The position numbers and the translations under genes were made by a program. Source: Fragilaria crotonensis (Eukaryota > Bacillariophyta > Fragilariophyceae > Fragilariales > Fragilariaceae). Taken from it: 64,000 nucleotides of DNA. The stretch is taken from contig JAKSYS010000025.1 in the NCBI GenBank assembly GCA_022925895.1, forward strand, positions 1 through 64,000, read 5' to 3'. Below the pieces are notes generated by a model, which was not told the origin of the DNA, made no database searches, and worked only from the letters and a program-made list of their open reading frames with translations. Of the stretch, positions 63,489-64,000 are shown one piece after another (position 1 is the stretch's first letter; every line of letters begins with the position of its first letter).

Positions 63489-64000
63489 TATCCAAGATGG
63501 TGATTGGTTTCTTGTTTTTGTTTATTCCTCAATGATCCAGCAGTTGATGGATGGCGATTTATGGTTTGTGACAACGTCAGTTGTGATCAGTGATCTTGTT
63601 AGTGTGATCGTGATCCGAAAGATCTCAGAATGAGTGTGATACAACGATACAACGTGTTATACTACAACGTGGTACGTGGTACAATGGTACCATCATAGAT
63701 ACCAGAGTACCGGGTACAGGTAGTACAATGGTACAAGAACTCCGTACTACAAAACCATGTATGTACTGTACCGTACCAATTGCTGTACAAAATGAAGCAT
63801 GCAGAGGAGTATGAACATTGCAACGTGCGAACGTCGGTCGGACCGTCGGCCCACCATGAATCACAGTTCAATTCGGAGTAGAGCTTATACAGAGAGTCAG
63901 CATACATATATATATATGAAGAAGATATGCGTATAGCATGTCATACATACAATGTTGCTACCATACAATCACGGTGCCAATATGAACTTAACAAGTCAAG
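63489..64000. other. GTAC-rich spacer at window end
   Basis: No gene supported. Dense GTAC/GGTACC strings at 63660-63790 and a TATATATATA run near 63903-63918. Confidence 0.4.

Noticed and set aside
1-64000. CRISPR arrays, operons, riboswitches or ribosome binding sites
   Set aside because: Spliced genes, a eukaryotic tRNA and plastid-targeting leaders show a nuclear genome. The only regular arrays are minisatellites without spacers.

Overview
The window is nuclear DNA of a photosynthetic stramenopile, most likely a pennate diatom. Three things point there: short GT-AG introns (about 65-90 nt, with one of 133 and one of 236 nt); nuclear plastid proteins whose signal peptide ends in a diatom-type 'SAF' cleavage motif (plastid ribosomal protein bL28; a similar but weaker leader on a dehydroquinate dehydratase/shikimate dehydrogenase); and a mix of compact housekeeping genes with retroelements. 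I cannot name the species.

Layout. 1-3756: 3' part of a Ty1/copia element. 4020-5758: an unknown protein and ribosomal protein eL31. 6135-9700: a DDE transposon of Tc1/mariner-IS630 type with TA target duplication. 9836-16903: a complete tyrosine-recombinase retrotransposon with split direct repeats (A1-gag-pol-YR-B1-A2-B2). 17328-21765: a glycine/proline-motif protein, a D-cysteine desulfhydrase-like enzyme and a CIR-type splicing protein. 22148-22928: a 781-bp MITE. 23108-31051: a MATE transporter, AP-4 beta, DHQD/SDH and ribosome-assembly factor MRT4. 31402-35205: an apparently complete PIF/Harbinger element. 36065-36379: a two-exon complex I subunit NDUFS5. 36735-37625: a large 8-bp minisatellite. 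38145-39247: an ERGIC/Erv cargo receptor, then tRNA-Gln(CUG). 40357-52301: a PH-C2-transmembrane (MCTP-like) protein, an SGNH hydrolase, LSm3, a branched-chain aminotransferase and an MDR oxidoreductase with a very long disordered N-terminus. 53499-63488: plastid bL28, ribonucleotide reductase large subunit with an unexpected signal peptide, Gemin2, a FIT-like lipid enzyme, a CDK20-like kinase and an M17 aminopeptidase.

Host genes are mostly in divergent or convergent pairs with short 3' gaps (for example 34 bp between the MCTP-like gene and the SGNH hydrolase, 39 bp between Gemin2 and the FIT-like gene). The longer spacers are rich in GTAC-centred short strings. No operon or obvious gene cluster links the host genes; several serve RNA processing or ribosome assembly (CIR, LSm3, Gemin2, MRT4, eL31, bL28).

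Most broken reading frames in the window (Ty1/copia, the DDE transposon, MATE, MCTP-like and MDR genes) are repaired by one extra base in a short homopolymer, always shifting in the same direction. This looks like a sequencing or assembly artefact rather than decay, so those genes may be intact in the organism.
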